DNA of 32,703 nt from Thoreauomyces humboldtii (GCA_027596035.1 JADGJA010000181.1:1-32703); one strand, 5' to 3'. Positions 1-9,520 are shown, counted from the first letter of the stretch. The notes: generated by a model not told the origin, from the letters alone. Made by a program: numbers and translations.

Positions 1-11
1 CTTCTTCTCAG

Positions 12-282
12 CGCCTTGGACTCCCACTCGGAACGATCGGTCCAAGCAGCCCTCGACGCCGTGGTGGAGGACGGATCCCACCGTCGGACGGTGATCACCG
101 TGGCTCACAAGCTGTCGACCGTCCAACACGCGGATCTCATCATCGTCGTGGATCAGGGACGGGTCGTTCAGCAAGGGACGCACGTCACGCTCATGGCCGA
201 ACGTGAGGGCAAGTATGCGAGCATGGTCGCTGAGCAGTCGTTGGCCGCCGCTGCCGTTGCTTCTGAGGCCATGGACGAGTGA
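12..282 (+). CDS. ABC transporter, C-terminal end of the last nucleotide-binding domain (partial, 5' end outside window)
   Basis: This is the final exon of an ATP-binding cassette exporter. The first eleven bases (pyrimidine-rich, ending in AG at 10-11) look like the end of an intron, so the exon starts at 12 with the last base of a Ser codon. The reading frame continues with SALDS, the D-loop just after Walker B, then the switch histidine region (TVAHKLSTVQHADLI) and the usual tail with VVDQGRVVQQGTH. The stop is TGA at 280-282. Family knowledge: this pattern is typical of B-type (MDR/TAP/HMT-like) half or full exporters, which move substrates across membranes using ATP. The substrate and membrane cannot be told from this piece. 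It is convergent with REI1; 289 bp separate the two stops. Confidence 0.85.
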
Positions 283-571
283 GCGTAGTGGAAAGGAGGG
301 AGAGAGGGAGAGGCGTAATACCATTGCTATAGAGATGACGTTTCATAGAGTAGAAGGGAAATTTAGATCTGTAGATCAAGTTACGACATGCCCGTTCTTT
401 CGGATTCGTTGATCGGGGCAGAACAGAAGGACAAATGTATTGATACAGGAGGAGTGAGATCAAAAAATAAGTGTGCAAGAGAGGGAGATTGTGAGCAGGT
501 GTTCGGATAAGAAGCGGTGGGAAAGTTGGAGGGAAAATAGAGGGGGGATAAGTAAAGTAGTGACAAGTACT

Positions 572-2044
572 CTAAGCACCGAACCCGATCTGGGATCGGA
601 AATGCCTGTTGAGCGTGCTCTTGTTGTGCTTCATTCCCGTCCTCGCCTTGAAGTCGTAGTACGCGTACAGCTGCTTCTTTGCCATCATCCTCCTCTCGTG
701 GTTGGCCTGCGCGACCTCGTACGTGACGGCCTGGTATCCCAGCTGGTTGTACTCTCCGTGGAGACGGTTGATGACGACCGAGTCCCGGGAAGACTCGGAG
801 GGTCGCAGGTTCTGCTGCCAGAACCGGTTGTACTGACGGTGACCGATCCGCATCCCCGAGGGGAGGATGAGCTGCGTCTCGTCCTGGGTGATCCGGACGG
901 ATCCGGGTGCGTTGGCCATCTCCTCCTCTCCGAGCTCCGAGTCGTCGTCTTCGTCGTCGTCGGACACGTCCTCCCATTCCTCCCCGCCTTCCGCTGCTGC
1001 CGTCGTGGAGTCGCCGGTGGCGTCAGTGGCGGCCTCCTCGGGGTAGGTGGACGAGAAGTCGTAAAAGTCGGCCACCTCGAGTTCGGCTCCGTCCTCGTAG
1101 GCAATCTTGCAGTGACCCTTGTCGAGCATGTGCTTTCGCACCGCCTCGAGGGTGTGCATGGATTTCCCCTTCCCGTTGCAGTAAAGACAGACGTGAGCGA
1201 CCGCGATCTTTTCTCCGAGGTACGCGATGAGCCCCTTGAGGTCGACGAGGAACTCGACGTCCGGGATGAAGAAGCTGTGGGCGCGAGCCATGTGGGAGAG
1301 GGAGTTTTCGAAGGTCTGGCACTTTTGCGCGCAGAAGAGGCAGTCGAGTTCGGTCAGACGCGGAGTCGCAGCCGCCTTGCGCTCCATGATGGCGAGGATC
1401 TCCTCCTGCGAGGTGGCGTCCGCGAGCTGCTGACGCCAGTTGATGGTGATGTTGGTGGTGGAAGTGGGGTCGGTGGGTGAGGATGAGGAGCCGCCGGCGG
1501 TCTCGTCCATCGCGGCCTCGCTGGCCACGGGACCGGTGCGAGACGCCGAAGAGACGACGGGTGCCGTCTTGCGACCGTTCGTCTGGACGGGTGCGAATGG
1601 GTCGATGCCCTTGCTGGTGAGATCGTCGAATCGGGTCTGCAGCTCCTTGTGCTTCTTGGAGCCCAGATGGTTGGTGTAACCGTTCTCGTTCGAGTAGGTT
1701 TTCCGACATGCGGCGCACTCTCCGGAAAAGACGGGTTTCGTGGCCTCCTCGGCGACCTTGCTCTGCTGCTGCTTGACGCGAGCGGCAAAGTTCTCTGCGG
1801 TGACGGGAGGGATGTCTGCGACCTTGCGCTTCAGGTTGTACCTGTGCCAGTCCGAGCGCATGTGCTCCCGCTGGTTCTCTGGCGTTCGGAAAGCAACGTG
1901 GCACGCGAGGCACGTGAAGCTGTGGGAGACGGTGGCATTGGACGCGGCGGTGGCAGCGGTGGTCGCTTTGGAAGCCTCGGAGAAGTCGGATGCCGTGTCG
2001 GAGAAGACGGAATCATGTACCTCGTGGGCGAACTGGGTGGACAT
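572..2044 (-). CDS. REI1: Rei1-type cytoplasmic 60S ribosome biogenesis zinc-finger protein (ZNF622 family)
   Basis: An intronless gene of 490 residues. The first true ATG is at 2044; the open frame extends 26 codons upstream but only from a TTG. Four zinc-finger-like units are visible: residues about 45-67 (CLAC...HMRSDWH, the hallmark first finger followed by the basic YNLKRK stretch), a CAAC...H..KKH finger in the second quarter, a CLFC...HMARAH finger near the middle and a CLYC...HMLDKGHC finger in the second half. An acidic stretch (DVSDDDEDDDSE) and the C-terminal SQIGFGA follow. Family knowledge: Rei1 binds pre-60S particles in the cytoplasm, helps release and recycle Arx1/Alb1 and probes the polypeptide exit tunnel with its C-terminus. 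Reh1 is a close paralogue in yeast, so Rei1 versus Reh1 is not settled. Length and order of fingers are normal. Confidence 0.93.
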   Translation of the reverse strand: MSTQFAHEVHDSVFSDTASDFSEASKATTAATAASNATVSHSFTCLACHVAFRTPENQREHMRSDWHRYNLKRKVADIPPVTAENFAARVKQQQSKVAEEATKPVFSGECAACRKTYSNENGYTNHLGSKKHKELQTRFDDLTSKGIDPFAPVQTNGRKTAPVVSSASRTGPVASEAAMDETAGGSSSSPTDPTSTTNITINWRQQLADATSQEEILAIMERKAAATPRLTELDCLFCAQKCQTFENSLSHMARAHSFFIPDVEFLVDLKGLIAYLGEKIAVAHVCLYCNGKGKSMHTLEAVRKHMLDKGHCKIAYEDGAELEVADFYDFSSTYPEEAATDATGDSTTAAAEGGEEWEDVSDDDEDDDSELGEEEMANAPGSVRITQDETQLILPSGMRIGHRQYNRFWQQNLRPSESSRDSVVINRLHGEYNQLGYQAVTYEVAQANHERRMMAKKQLYAYYDFKARTGMKHNKSTLNRHFRSQIGFGA

Positions 2045-2646
2045 TGCGGGATGGGTGATGGGGACGGGGGAAAGGGTGACAGTCGTTTGGTGGGTGGAAG
2101 GTTCGCGGGGGCAGGGACGCAAGTGGGGATGAGGCTGCGAGAGGCGAGGTGGGAGGGGACAACAAGTTCAGGTTCTACTATACTACCTGAGAGGATAAGT
2201 CTATGTCCCACGGAACCTATATTACGACGGAGGAACTGGCTTCCTTACAAATGGCCCCAATGCTCGGGGGACGGTGGGTAAGCTCCGCAAATGCCAGATG
2301 CCAAACGACGACGACTGCTGCTGCTTGGGAAAAAAAGAAAAAAGAAAACTACTGCGTGGGAAAATTGTACTGAAGCAACCTCGAAACGACGACTGTCGAA
2401 GGGCAAGTCGAAGGCCCGAAGTCGCAAGCGCATTCAAGTACAAGCACACATAGGAAAGAACGTCTATACAAATTCAAGCAAGACCATCACAGCTGAAACC
2501 ATGCCGTGTAGGCGAAAGGGATACGAGGGATTCAAAAATGGGGTGTACGTGTACGTGTGTGCGTGTGTGTGTGTGGGAGGAAAACAGAAAGGGAGATGCA
2601 GGAGGAGGGTATGTACTGTATACGAAAGAGAGTGGGAGCCCCAGTC
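2045..2646. other. Intergenic: REI1 upstream region and 3' flank of the DUF4112 gene
   Basis: About 600 bp with no supportable gene. It should hold the REI1 promoter and 5' UTR (read leftwards) and the polyadenylation region of the DUF4112 gene. The only landmark is the GT-rich microsatellite at 2543-2575. Confidence 0.6.
2543..2575. repeat. GT-rich simple repeat
   Basis: Alternating GT dinucleotides with a few AC/GC interruptions over about 33 bp, followed by GGGAGG. An ordinary microsatellite between two genes. Confidence 0.85.
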
Positions 2647-3726
2647 CTAGTAACGATTGCCGAGACGCGAGATGTTCTGAGCCTCGTGGGCCACACGATC
2701 CGAAGTAGAGCTGCTTCCCGTCAGGTGCGACAGTCCCGGCACGTCTTCGGCCTGGATGATCTCTGCCCGCGACTTTGCGATGGCTGCGTCGATGTGCTTT
2801 GTGCTCTTCCCTGCCGCCAGCGCTTCCTTGCGAAGCCAGTTCTCCAGAAGGTTTCTGTGGGGAGGGGGGAAACGAGTCCTTTTTCAGTGCCCAAGGAATA
2901 CCGTACCCAAAAATAACATGCAAAGAGAAATGTCTCGGGGTTTCCTCTTACAGGTTGCGCATGTTGGGCTTGTAGGCAACGTCGAACGCGCTTCCTAGCA
3001 CGGGGATCGTTCCGAAGCCTAAGAGTAAGGGAAAAGTGCAAGGAGTTGGTATGATGGCTTCCTTCGCCATGGTCCCCAATCGCGAGAATGAACATGGTTG
3101 CTAGTCTTACCGGCGTTGAGGAGGACGTTCCACACCATGCGAGCCGTGACCCACCAAGGAACGTGGAACCTCCTGGTGAGGTACACGACGTAGATGCTCA
3201 GCAACGTGGATATGGCGTCACCCACCATGGGCACGGCCGAGATTATGGGATCGAGGCCGATCTTGTAGTTGGTGCCAGGGACGTAGAACTTTGCATCAAG
3301 CCACTGGGACAGCCACTGGACGCGCTGAAGGGTCCTGGATCGGGCCTCGGGCGTGTCCTCCCCGAGACGACCGTCCTCGTTCTTGAGGTAGGGCATGGCG
3401 GCGTTGTAGACGGCCTTTCCGGGGTGCATGTTGCGGACCTCGTCGATGGACGGGATCTTGTCCTTGAGGTCCGCGGGGAGGGATGCCACCACCCGCTGCG
3501 TGAGCTGGGACGCTTGCGAGGCCGCCTGGCCCGCGAGGTTGGCCGCCTTGGAGATGACGATGGGGGCTGCCGCTGCGGCTTGCTTGTGGATGGGGACCAT
3601 GGGCTGGTTTGCGGATGCAGAGGAGGTGGAGGAGACGACGACGGGGGACGCTACGGGCGTGTAGGGAGGAGGGGCGGATGCCACCGTGGGACCCGCTGCG
3701 GGTGCGACTGGCTTTGATCGGAACAT
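2647..3726 (-). CDS. DUF4112-domain protein, probable small membrane protein
   Basis: Three exons: 3726-3111, 3018-2952 and 2854-2647, giving 296 residues. All junctions are GT..AG, and codons split at phases 1 and 2 close in frame (NAG|FGTIPVLGS and NMRN-L-NLLENWL). The first ATG is at 3726. Residues 1-80 are Pro/Ala/Ser-rich and look disordered. After about residue 115 comes the DUF4112 pattern: WLDAKFYVPGTNYKIGLDPII, then PMVGDAISTLLSIYVVYL (hydrophobic), then a second hydrophobic segment WWVTARMVWNVLLNAGFGTIPVLGSAFDV. The family is widespread in bacteria and fungi and its biochemical role is unknown to me. The C-terminus carries the polar stretch typical of fungal members. The domain assignment is from memory of the family pattern. 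Confidence 0.85.
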
Positions 3727-4041
3727 GTCGATGGATGAGATCTGCGGTTGCAGCAAGTGCGGGTTACGAGGGTTAGGTAGGTAGGATACGGTACGTCCCT
3801 TGCTGAAGAGGTGTTATTGCACATGGAGGGATGCGATGAAGACGAGCGCTAGATATAAAACATGCATGTCCAATGTGTTGGGGAGAGAGAGATGATGTCA
3901 TGAAGCCGTCGTCATTGATGAGGACAACACCAGTGTGTCCGAACTCTGCTTTGTCAACAAGGGAGGTCCGAACTCAAATTAAACCCGACAACTCCGTGAG
4001 CATCTAGGTGAGCATCCCCCGCCATCAAGCCTTCTCGCACC
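3727..4041. other. Intergenic upstream of the DUF4112 gene
   Basis: 315 bp with no gene seen. It should contain the DUF4112 promoter (read leftwards) and the 3' end of the GFA gene. A TATAAAA string at 3854-3860 is on the plus strand, where no gene follows, so I do not call it a promoter. Confidence 0.5.
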
Positions 4042-4602
4042 CTAATCGATCCACCATCCATTCTTCTTGTGCACGTCCTCGATCGAATCCACCGGATACC
4101 CATCAAATTGCAGATCCTTCCCCTCCCTGGGACCCACCACCCACTTCTTCCTACTCTCCAAAAAGATGCACGTGTCCTTATCAACTTCCGGGAGTTCCGT
4201 GTCGATCGCGCTCGCGAACGGGTATATCCACTGCGGGTACGTCGGATCGTGGGCGTACAGGAAGGAAGCGCAGTGGACGCAAAAGTGTCGGTGGTTGGTG
4301 CTGAGCTTGGGATCGGCCAGGTCCGACACGTTGGCGCGATAAACTTTGGTGTGCTCGCGACCCTCGAGGACCAAGGTGGACGCGTCCGCCATGATGTTAA
4401 TCGAGTATCCGCCTCCTCCTGCTGTCTTGCGGCAGAGGTTGCAGTAACACTGTGGGGGTTACAGTGAGGTGGGAACCGGGGAAGACGGATGGACGGGTGT
4501 TGATGGAGCAGCAAGTCTTTTTACCTTGCAGAACGGATATGGGGTGTGGGAGCGACATGTGAACGTCACCTTGCCGCAGTGACAGGAGCCTTTGAGATCC
4601 AT
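4042..4602 (-). CDS. GFA/CENP-V domain protein (glutathione-dependent formaldehyde-activating enzyme-like)
   Basis: Two exons, 4602-4525 and 4449-4042, joined in phase 0 to give 161 residues. The start is the ATG beginning MDLKGSCHCGKVTF; the CxC pair at residues 7 and 9 is the first half of the family's zinc site. The join brings PFCK next to CYCNLCRKTAGGG, the CxxC that completes the motif. A later FCVHCASFLYAHDP pair is the third cysteine cluster of the fold. Family knowledge: GFA-fold proteins bind zinc and include S-hydroxymethylglutathione synthase and many fungal members of unknown substrate. Length is normal for a stand-alone domain. The exact reaction cannot be inferred. It lies 222 bp downstream of CUT8 on the same strand. 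Confidence 0.88.
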
Positions 4603-4824
4603 GATGTGCTTGTACGGTATGTGTAAGTTCTGTGTTCGGATTCTGACTGAGGAAGAGGAATGTCTGAACACGGGCGTGGACTCAAACTGGTCGGACGCGG
4701 ACACGAGTGTCCGAACGCTGTGACATACCGGTCCACACCACATGGATGAAATTAAAGTGCAAAAGGCGATGAAAGAGGAAGGAGGAATGCAGATCGAAGA
4801 TGAGAGTCATGAAGCCGTCATTCC

Positions 4825-5733
4825 TCACGACGAGAGAACGGACGACACCGTACCCACGGCCGCGAACGGGGACCTCGTAAGACCCGCCCCACCGGCAACC
4901 CACCCAAGGGCCGTTTCAAAGTCCTTCACAGCCTCCCTCATGCCATGATTTCCGTTCGTAGCCTCGCAATGCATGTGAAGCTTCTCTGCCCATTCCCGCA
5001 CGGGAGCCGCACCAAAGATCTTTCCCTCTCGGACCCTCGTTCCGACTAGGGACACCGCTACACGCCAAGCGTATCCCAATCGCCGGTACAGCAGTCCTCG
5101 AGTCTGGTCGTCGTGGGACGGGTCTTCCCACACGGGGAGACGATGGACGAGAGTTGTGGCCAGATCGAGATATCCGAATGCGAGGGCGGGGTACTCGTGC
5201 TGCAAGTCGAGGGGGTAAGCGGACGGGAGCACGAAGAAGTCGCAGAAGTAGATGACGAGGTCTCGGAGCTCGTCGATGAGGGGTCGTACGCGGTTGAAGG
5301 AATAAGCGTTGGCGGTGGGACCGTTTCGATTATAAGGGAACGCTTCAAGGACGGACTTTTCGGCTCGGCCGAGGAGTTGGGAGGCAGTCATCAAGGTTGG
5401 GCGAGGTATCAGAGAAACGAGAGCATCCTGTAAGTGAGAGTTGCTCTCAACGAGGGAGCATATGATGCCAGAGAGCTGCTCAGACGGCAACATGGACAGG
5501 AGTTTGCGGACTGGTGGGTTGGTCAGGGTGGCATGGGTCTGAAGGCGGAGAATGGCTTCTGGTTCGAGGGTTCCGGTGCGAAACCGCTTGAGACCGGCCG
5601 CGACACGACGAGGAGACCCGTCTTCAGCCTGCTCGAAGGTCCTTGCCACGTAGTTTTGCGAATACGACGGTGAGTCGTCGACTGACAACTTGCGCTTCAG
5701 AGAGACGGGAGGAGTGACAGAGTGGACCAGCAT
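4825..5733 (-). CDS. CUT8: Cut8/Sts1 family protein, nuclear proteasome tethering factor
   Basis: An uninterrupted 302-residue frame from the ATG at 5733. A basic N-terminus (LKRKLS) precedes the conserved core: a helical region with LRLQTHATLTNPPVRKLLSMLPSEQL, then the DALVSLIPRPTL segment, then a long helical domain (AYSFNRVRPLIDELRDLVIYFCDFFVLP...YLDLATTLVHRLPVWE...GLLYRRLGYAWRVA). Family knowledge: fission yeast Cut8 and budding yeast Sts1 anchor the 26S proteasome at the nucleus, through a Lys-rich N-terminal segment, a dimerisation helix and a six-helix bundle. The bundle region is the best conserved part here. The C-terminus (VAGGAGLTRSPFAAVG) is variable. The symbol follows S. pombe; STS1 is the S. 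cerevisiae name. Confidence 0.88.
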   Translation of the reverse strand: MLVHSVTPPVSLKRKLSVDDSPSYSQNYVARTFEQAEDGSPRRVAAGLKRFRTGTLEPEAILRLQTHATLTNPPVRKLLSMLPSEQLSGIICSLVESNSHLQDALVSLIPRPTLMTASQLLGRAEKSVLEAFPYNRNGPTANAYSFNRVRPLIDELRDLVIYFCDFFVLPSAYPLDLQHEYPALAFGYLDLATTLVHRLPVWEDPSHDDQTRGLLYRRLGYAWRVAVSLVGTRVREGKIFGAAPVREWAEKLHMHCEATNGNHGMREAVKDFETALGWVAGGAGLTRSPFAAVGTVSSVLSS

Positions 5734-5890
5734 TTTGCCCGAAGATGAGGAAGCTCGTCGGGAGCGAAAATACTACTGTATATATCCGGGACGGTTGTAA
5801 TGAGTAGGTGATTCCCAAGACGAGGCCTCTGGGAACAAGTAGGAGTGTGTACAAGGTGGATTGTAGGCAAAGCGCTTCTCTGCTTTCCCG

Positions 5891-5914
5891 CTCAGCAGAC
5901 TGCAGTCTGCTGAG
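5891..5914. repeat. Perfect 24-bp palindrome
   Basis: The 12-base half CTCAGCAGACTG is followed directly by its exact reverse complement, with no spacer; symmetry ends at the flanking bases. It lies about 160 bp upstream of the CUT8 start codon. It could be a dimeric transcription-factor site or chance. Confidence 0.9.
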
Positions 5915-6299
5915 GTGAGGTGTGGAGGGGTCGAGCTTCCTTTATCGAGACTTCTGAAACGCCGGGCATAGAAACCTTGCGACGTTTTTTTTACCTCGGA
6001 GAGCAGAACATTTCGGCACACAAGAGAGAAGCAGACGAAGTTCAGTCACCACGCATCGAAGAGTACAAGGCTCAGATACCTGCCTGAAGACGGTATATGT
6101 ATGCACGTCTACGGAGTGTGTGGAATCCTTCTGGTCGCGCAGCTGGAACGACCGTCCTATCCTCCATCAACGACCGTCTACACCCATTCGCAGCTTCAAC
6201 TTGACCGATCTTGGCTCTGGCCCTCGCTCATCCTGATCGAGGAAGAGACGATGGGTGAGCGGCCCACGTCGTAGTCGGACTCATCACAAACAGGACTCC

Positions 6300-6341
6300 A
6301 GGCCAAACAGCACAGCGCCCCGTTTGGACGCGAATCCATCC
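6300..6341 (+). repeat. Direct repeat, copy A (partner at 6925-6966)
   Basis: Thirty-four of 42 bases match copy B with no gaps. Read on the plus strand in one frame, both copies translate similarly (RPNSTAPRLDANPS here). Three of the eight differences are synonymous, which hints at a coding origin. Confidence 0.7.
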
Positions 6342-6924
6342 TCAAGGCGGTGGTGCTCTCCCGACGGATCGAATGCCAAGTGCGCTGTTCCCAGTTGCCG
6401 GAAATGAAAGTCTCCGAGACGATGGCGTGAAGTTGTGGATCCTACCGAATTCGAACCGTGTGAGTCCACTTGTCTCGACGTGGGACTGTCTCGTGGACCA
6501 CGGCTTGGAACAACTGGGCAGGCGGACTCCTCGCGTTAACGGCCCTTGAACATGCAGCGATGATGTTGTACTGTCACGGACGATGGACGCGCCGCGCCCA
6601 GCTACCATGTCCAGGGACAATGTCACAGACGCGGTCTGTGCCCACCTTCCCAATGTGTTCCGTACACACCGCAAGAACGCGGGGCACATCGCCAGGGCCA
6701 TCGCTTCGGTATGCCTGCATTCATTCCCGGAACACACTGGATCGCTCCGAGGAAGATCCAGGGTTGCTTCAGCGCATCGTGGACAGAGCGAAGGGAAACG
6801 GAAGCGGTCGATCCTACGTCTCCACCGGCAAAGGCATTCACTACATAGAACCGCTTTTCGTAAGACCGAGCATTCCGCATAACCGGTGCCCGCAACCGCG
6901 TAGAAGATCCATTGAGCATCCTCG

Positions 6925-6966
6925 AGGCCAAACAGTTCAATGCCTCGGTTGGACGCGAATCCATGT
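6925..6966 (+). repeat. Direct repeat, copy B (partner at 6300-6341)
   Basis: Second copy, 625 bp from the first, translating as RPNSSMPRLDANPC in the matching frame. It ends 16 bp before the left arm of the hairpin at 6983. Confidence 0.7.
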
Positions 6967-6982
6967 GGTTCCTCTCTCTGAT

Positions 6983-7073
6983 CTCTACCTTGCTTGAGAA
7001 CATCCGTGCTGGCAGATAAGATCCATCATAGAGAAGAATGCGCACAGCTCGGATGTTCTCAAGCGAGGCAGAG
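6983..7073. repeat. Inverted repeat with 24-bp arms and 43-nt loop
   Basis: The left arm 6983-7006 and right arm 7050-7073 are reverse complements with two mismatches, including a 14-bp perfect core (CTTGAGAACATCCG and its complement). Weaker pairing continues outward (CTCTCTGAT against AATGAAAGAG). Possible explanations are a terminator-like RNA hairpin, a small MITE-like element or a regulatory cruciform. Confidence 0.85.
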
Positions 7074-7488
7074 AATGAAAGAGGTTAGATCAAATAGAAA
7101 ATATGAAGAACAATCAATGGCGGAGGAAAGACGAGAACGATCGGAGGTTAAAACGGCTCGTGGAGACGAAGAGCGAGAAAATTGGCAAGACTCCAGGGTG
7201 CGCGGAAGGCCGACAAGGGCCGATGACATGAAGCAGTCATCTCAGGGATGAGATTGTCTCTCTTTCTCTTTCTTCCTGTGGAAGTGAGCTTCAGGACTCG
7301 CTCCTGGCCTGTACGCAAACGTTCAATATGGAACGATACCAGATGTGTTTTGATGGGCGGACTCGCCTCATCAAGCATTATCGTCGTTAACGGTAGAGGG
7401 CTTTTGATTGGATGAATTTAGCACAGCCTGCAGCATCAAGTCCATCACCAACACCCGTCGCCCCCAGTGTTCCTAGTTTCTAAACAAT

Positions 7489-8285
7489 CTACTTCCTGTT
7501 GTCCAAGTCCCACGCCTCAAGCTCCAGCATGAGGTCGCGCAGGTACCCGCGCTCATCCTCCTGATACTGCACAAACGTGCTCTGAGGTTGGTCGCTCATA
7601 GCCTCCACCTTGCGCTCGTGTTCCTTGGCGAGCTCTTTCGCCTCCTCCCGTCGGCCCTGCTTCCAGACGGGACGGATGATGGAGCGAAGGTTGCTGAGAG
7701 CTTGAGGACTGGATCAGGGATTCCGATTCAAAGTTCAGCTTGCAAGGACGTGTTTCATCAGGAAAGACCTTTGAAGCCTTACCTGTCAGGTCCGAGGGGC
7801 GGTAACTCGTCCAACCAGACAACGCACTCTCGCGCCAGTCGCTCTGCCTCCGAGTAGTTCTTCTGACGTTCTCGCACGATGCCTCTCATCTTCTTTGCCG
7901 ACATCTTCAAGTTGAAGGTCCCGTGCTCCGTCATCTCGTCCAGAATCCGATCGCACTCGTCCAGCCGATCGAGCTCGTCGTTCATCGTGTAAAGCCCCAA
8001 AAGCAGGTTACTCCATGCCTTCATGTCCGACTCCCAAAGCAGCTTGGGTGACAGTGCCGCTGTCTTCTCCTTTAGGGTAGTGGTGAGACGGTCCAGTAGC
8101 AGCTCGAGCTTCTCCGCCTTGGGCATAGTCTTCGGGAAGGGCATCGCGTCTAGCTCTGAGTTGGAGTAGCAGTTTAAGAAGTTGCGACCCGTTTTGAAAT
8201 CCAAGTCGGACCAGAACGGTGTTTGTGGAACGTCGCAGTCCCAGCTGAACTTTACGGGCCCGACGGGAGGTGCACCGACTGACAT
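7489..8285 (-). CDS. Unidentified TPR-like helical protein
   Basis: Two exons, 8285-7783 and 7693-7489, joined at phase 2 (GPD-S-NLRS) to give 235 residues from the ATG at 8285. I do not recognise a named family. The N-terminus has an aromatic-rich stretch (KFSWDCDVPQTPFWSDLDFKTG). The middle is alpha-helical with two or three TPR-like helix pairs: WSNLLLGLYTMNDELDRLDECDRIL, then MRGIVRERQKNYSEAERLARECVVWL, then IIRPVWKQGRREEAKELAKEHERKV. The end is acidic and hydrophobic (LRDLMLELEAWDLDNRK). There is no signal peptide or membrane segment. A cytosolic scaffold role would fit TPR-like repeats, but this is inference. It is divergent from the Myb gene, with 324 bp between their starts. Confidence 0.75.
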
Positions 8286-8609
8286 GTTTGGCGGCAGGAC
8301 GTCGTGAGAGGGTCTGTTCTACAGAATTCGAAGCAGCAGATGACAGCCCATGCTGACTTTCTGAGCAGTCAGCGGTCCGCCCAGCAGTCTGCCGTGACTG
8401 TGCCACCGTCTCCGCCGTCAATAAATAGGTGACTGATCGACTGATCTTGACGAAGGTCCATCCAGCGTTCGTCGAGAGATCAATTCCGCAAGGCTGTTGG
8501 TAGGTACCAGTGGGTGGCTCGTGTTTGGTGGTATCTTTAGAGTCTTGGATCCCAGCCTAATCCATAATTTTAATCCCAGAGGCAGACCATCAAAGTTCCC
8601 ACACGTTCA
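8286..8609. promoter_or_regulatory. Shared upstream region between the TPR-like gene (-) and the Myb gene (+)
   Basis: The two start codons face away from each other across 324 bp, so this interval must contain both promoters. I see no convincing TATA box or other motif. Confidence 0.5.
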
Positions 8610-9291
8610 ATGTCACTTTTCAATCGTTCCGTGCGGCTCACCTCTTCCAGCCTATGTGCCTCGATTCGAATACCGAAGATTGTCTTGGCAGACTCGTCGC
8701 GTCATCTCCACCTTCCCACGCGATCGCTCACGACCTCAAGAACGCAAGTCGACAACGCACCGTGGGAGTTCGGAGCCTCGAAAGAAAGTAATCCGTGGAC
8801 TTTGAAAGAGGTGGAACAGCTAAACCACCTTATCGACGTGGGAAGAAAGACCCATAGCGAGATCGCAGTCGCCTTGAATCGCTCAACCAGTGCAGTGTCC
8901 TTGAAGTTGCACGGAGAACGCAAGAGGAAAGCGAGTTCGGAAACCGATGCGATAAAGGGTTGGACGCAGGAACAGCACGAGGAGCTCATGAGGGAGGTGC
9001 ACCTCGCTAACCAGGAAGCCAGAGTCCCACGCTAGGAATTTGTCGGTAGAATGATCGGCAAGTCTGGGGGGGCGTGCTCGAAGCATCATGAGAGCTTCAC
9101 GGCGAAGAAAGGACCCTGGACTCCGGAGGAAGACGTCCTTCTGCGACAGTCTATTGACAGCTGTCTCGAGAAAGCTACAGTTCCAGATTGGAAGAACCTA
9201 GCTATCGTGCTTGGTCGAACGCGGCACTCTGTTCGACAACGGTGGTCGTACATCTATCCCTTGGTCAAAAAAGGGAAATTTAGCGAATCTG

Positions 9292-9340
9292 AGGACACCT
9301 TGATTCGCCAATTACACCGAAGGACACCTTGATTCGCCAA
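9292..9340 (+). repeat. 29-bp-period tandem duplication inside the Myb gene
   Basis: The 20-base string at 9292-9311 recurs exactly at 9321-9340. The 29-bp period is not a multiple of three, so the reading frame changes here. Omitting one unit would keep the frame open from repeat 3 into repeat 4, but would leave repeat 4 about seven residues shorter than usual between its aromatic positions. Confidence 0.92.
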
Positions 9341-9468
9341 CGCTGGAGTCATATCGCCCGAGCGACAGGTCGGACTGCGCAAGCTGTAAAGGTCCGCTGG
9401 GAGAACCAACTGGACCCGGCCCTTCGCAAAGGTCCCTGGACAGCGCAAGAAGACGACGTGATTCTTCA

Positions 9469-9520
9469 GACGTTGAGTAACGCCGAGGCGAATCTCGTGC
9501 TGCGTAGAGGTCCAATAAAC
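9469..9520 (+). repeat. Segmental duplication, copy 1 of the segment at 11234-11284
   Basis: The first 36 bases match 11234-11269 at 31 positions, beginning with a 15-base identity (GACGTTGAGTAACGC). Similarity then fades with a small gap. It lies within the truncated last Myb repeat. Together with 9865-9977 it is collinear with the downstream flank and exon 7 of the alpha7 proteasome gene. Confidence 0.75.

Larger units (their letters stand above)
5734..7488. other. 1.75-kb region without a recognisable gene, containing repeats and palindromes
   Basis: The part next to 5733 must hold the CUT8 promoter and the part next to 7489 the 3' end of the TPR-like gene. Several open frames of 80-175 codons cross 6284-7045 on both strands, but none has a familiar motif or a convincing set of splice sites. 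Visible structure consists of a perfect 24-bp palindrome (5891-5914), a diverged direct repeat (6300-6341 / 6925-6966) and a hairpin with 24-bp arms (6983-7073). The middle could be a decayed mobile element or gene fragment; this is inference. Confidence 0.5.

Noticed and set aside
610..1480. Long plus-strand frame opposite REI1
   Set aside because: It is the antisense shadow of the REI1 coding sequence; the minus-strand frame has all the zinc-finger motifs.
6430..6480. Possible tRNA T-loop (TTCGAACC)
   Set aside because: No matching acceptor stem, anticodon arm or second promoter box around it.
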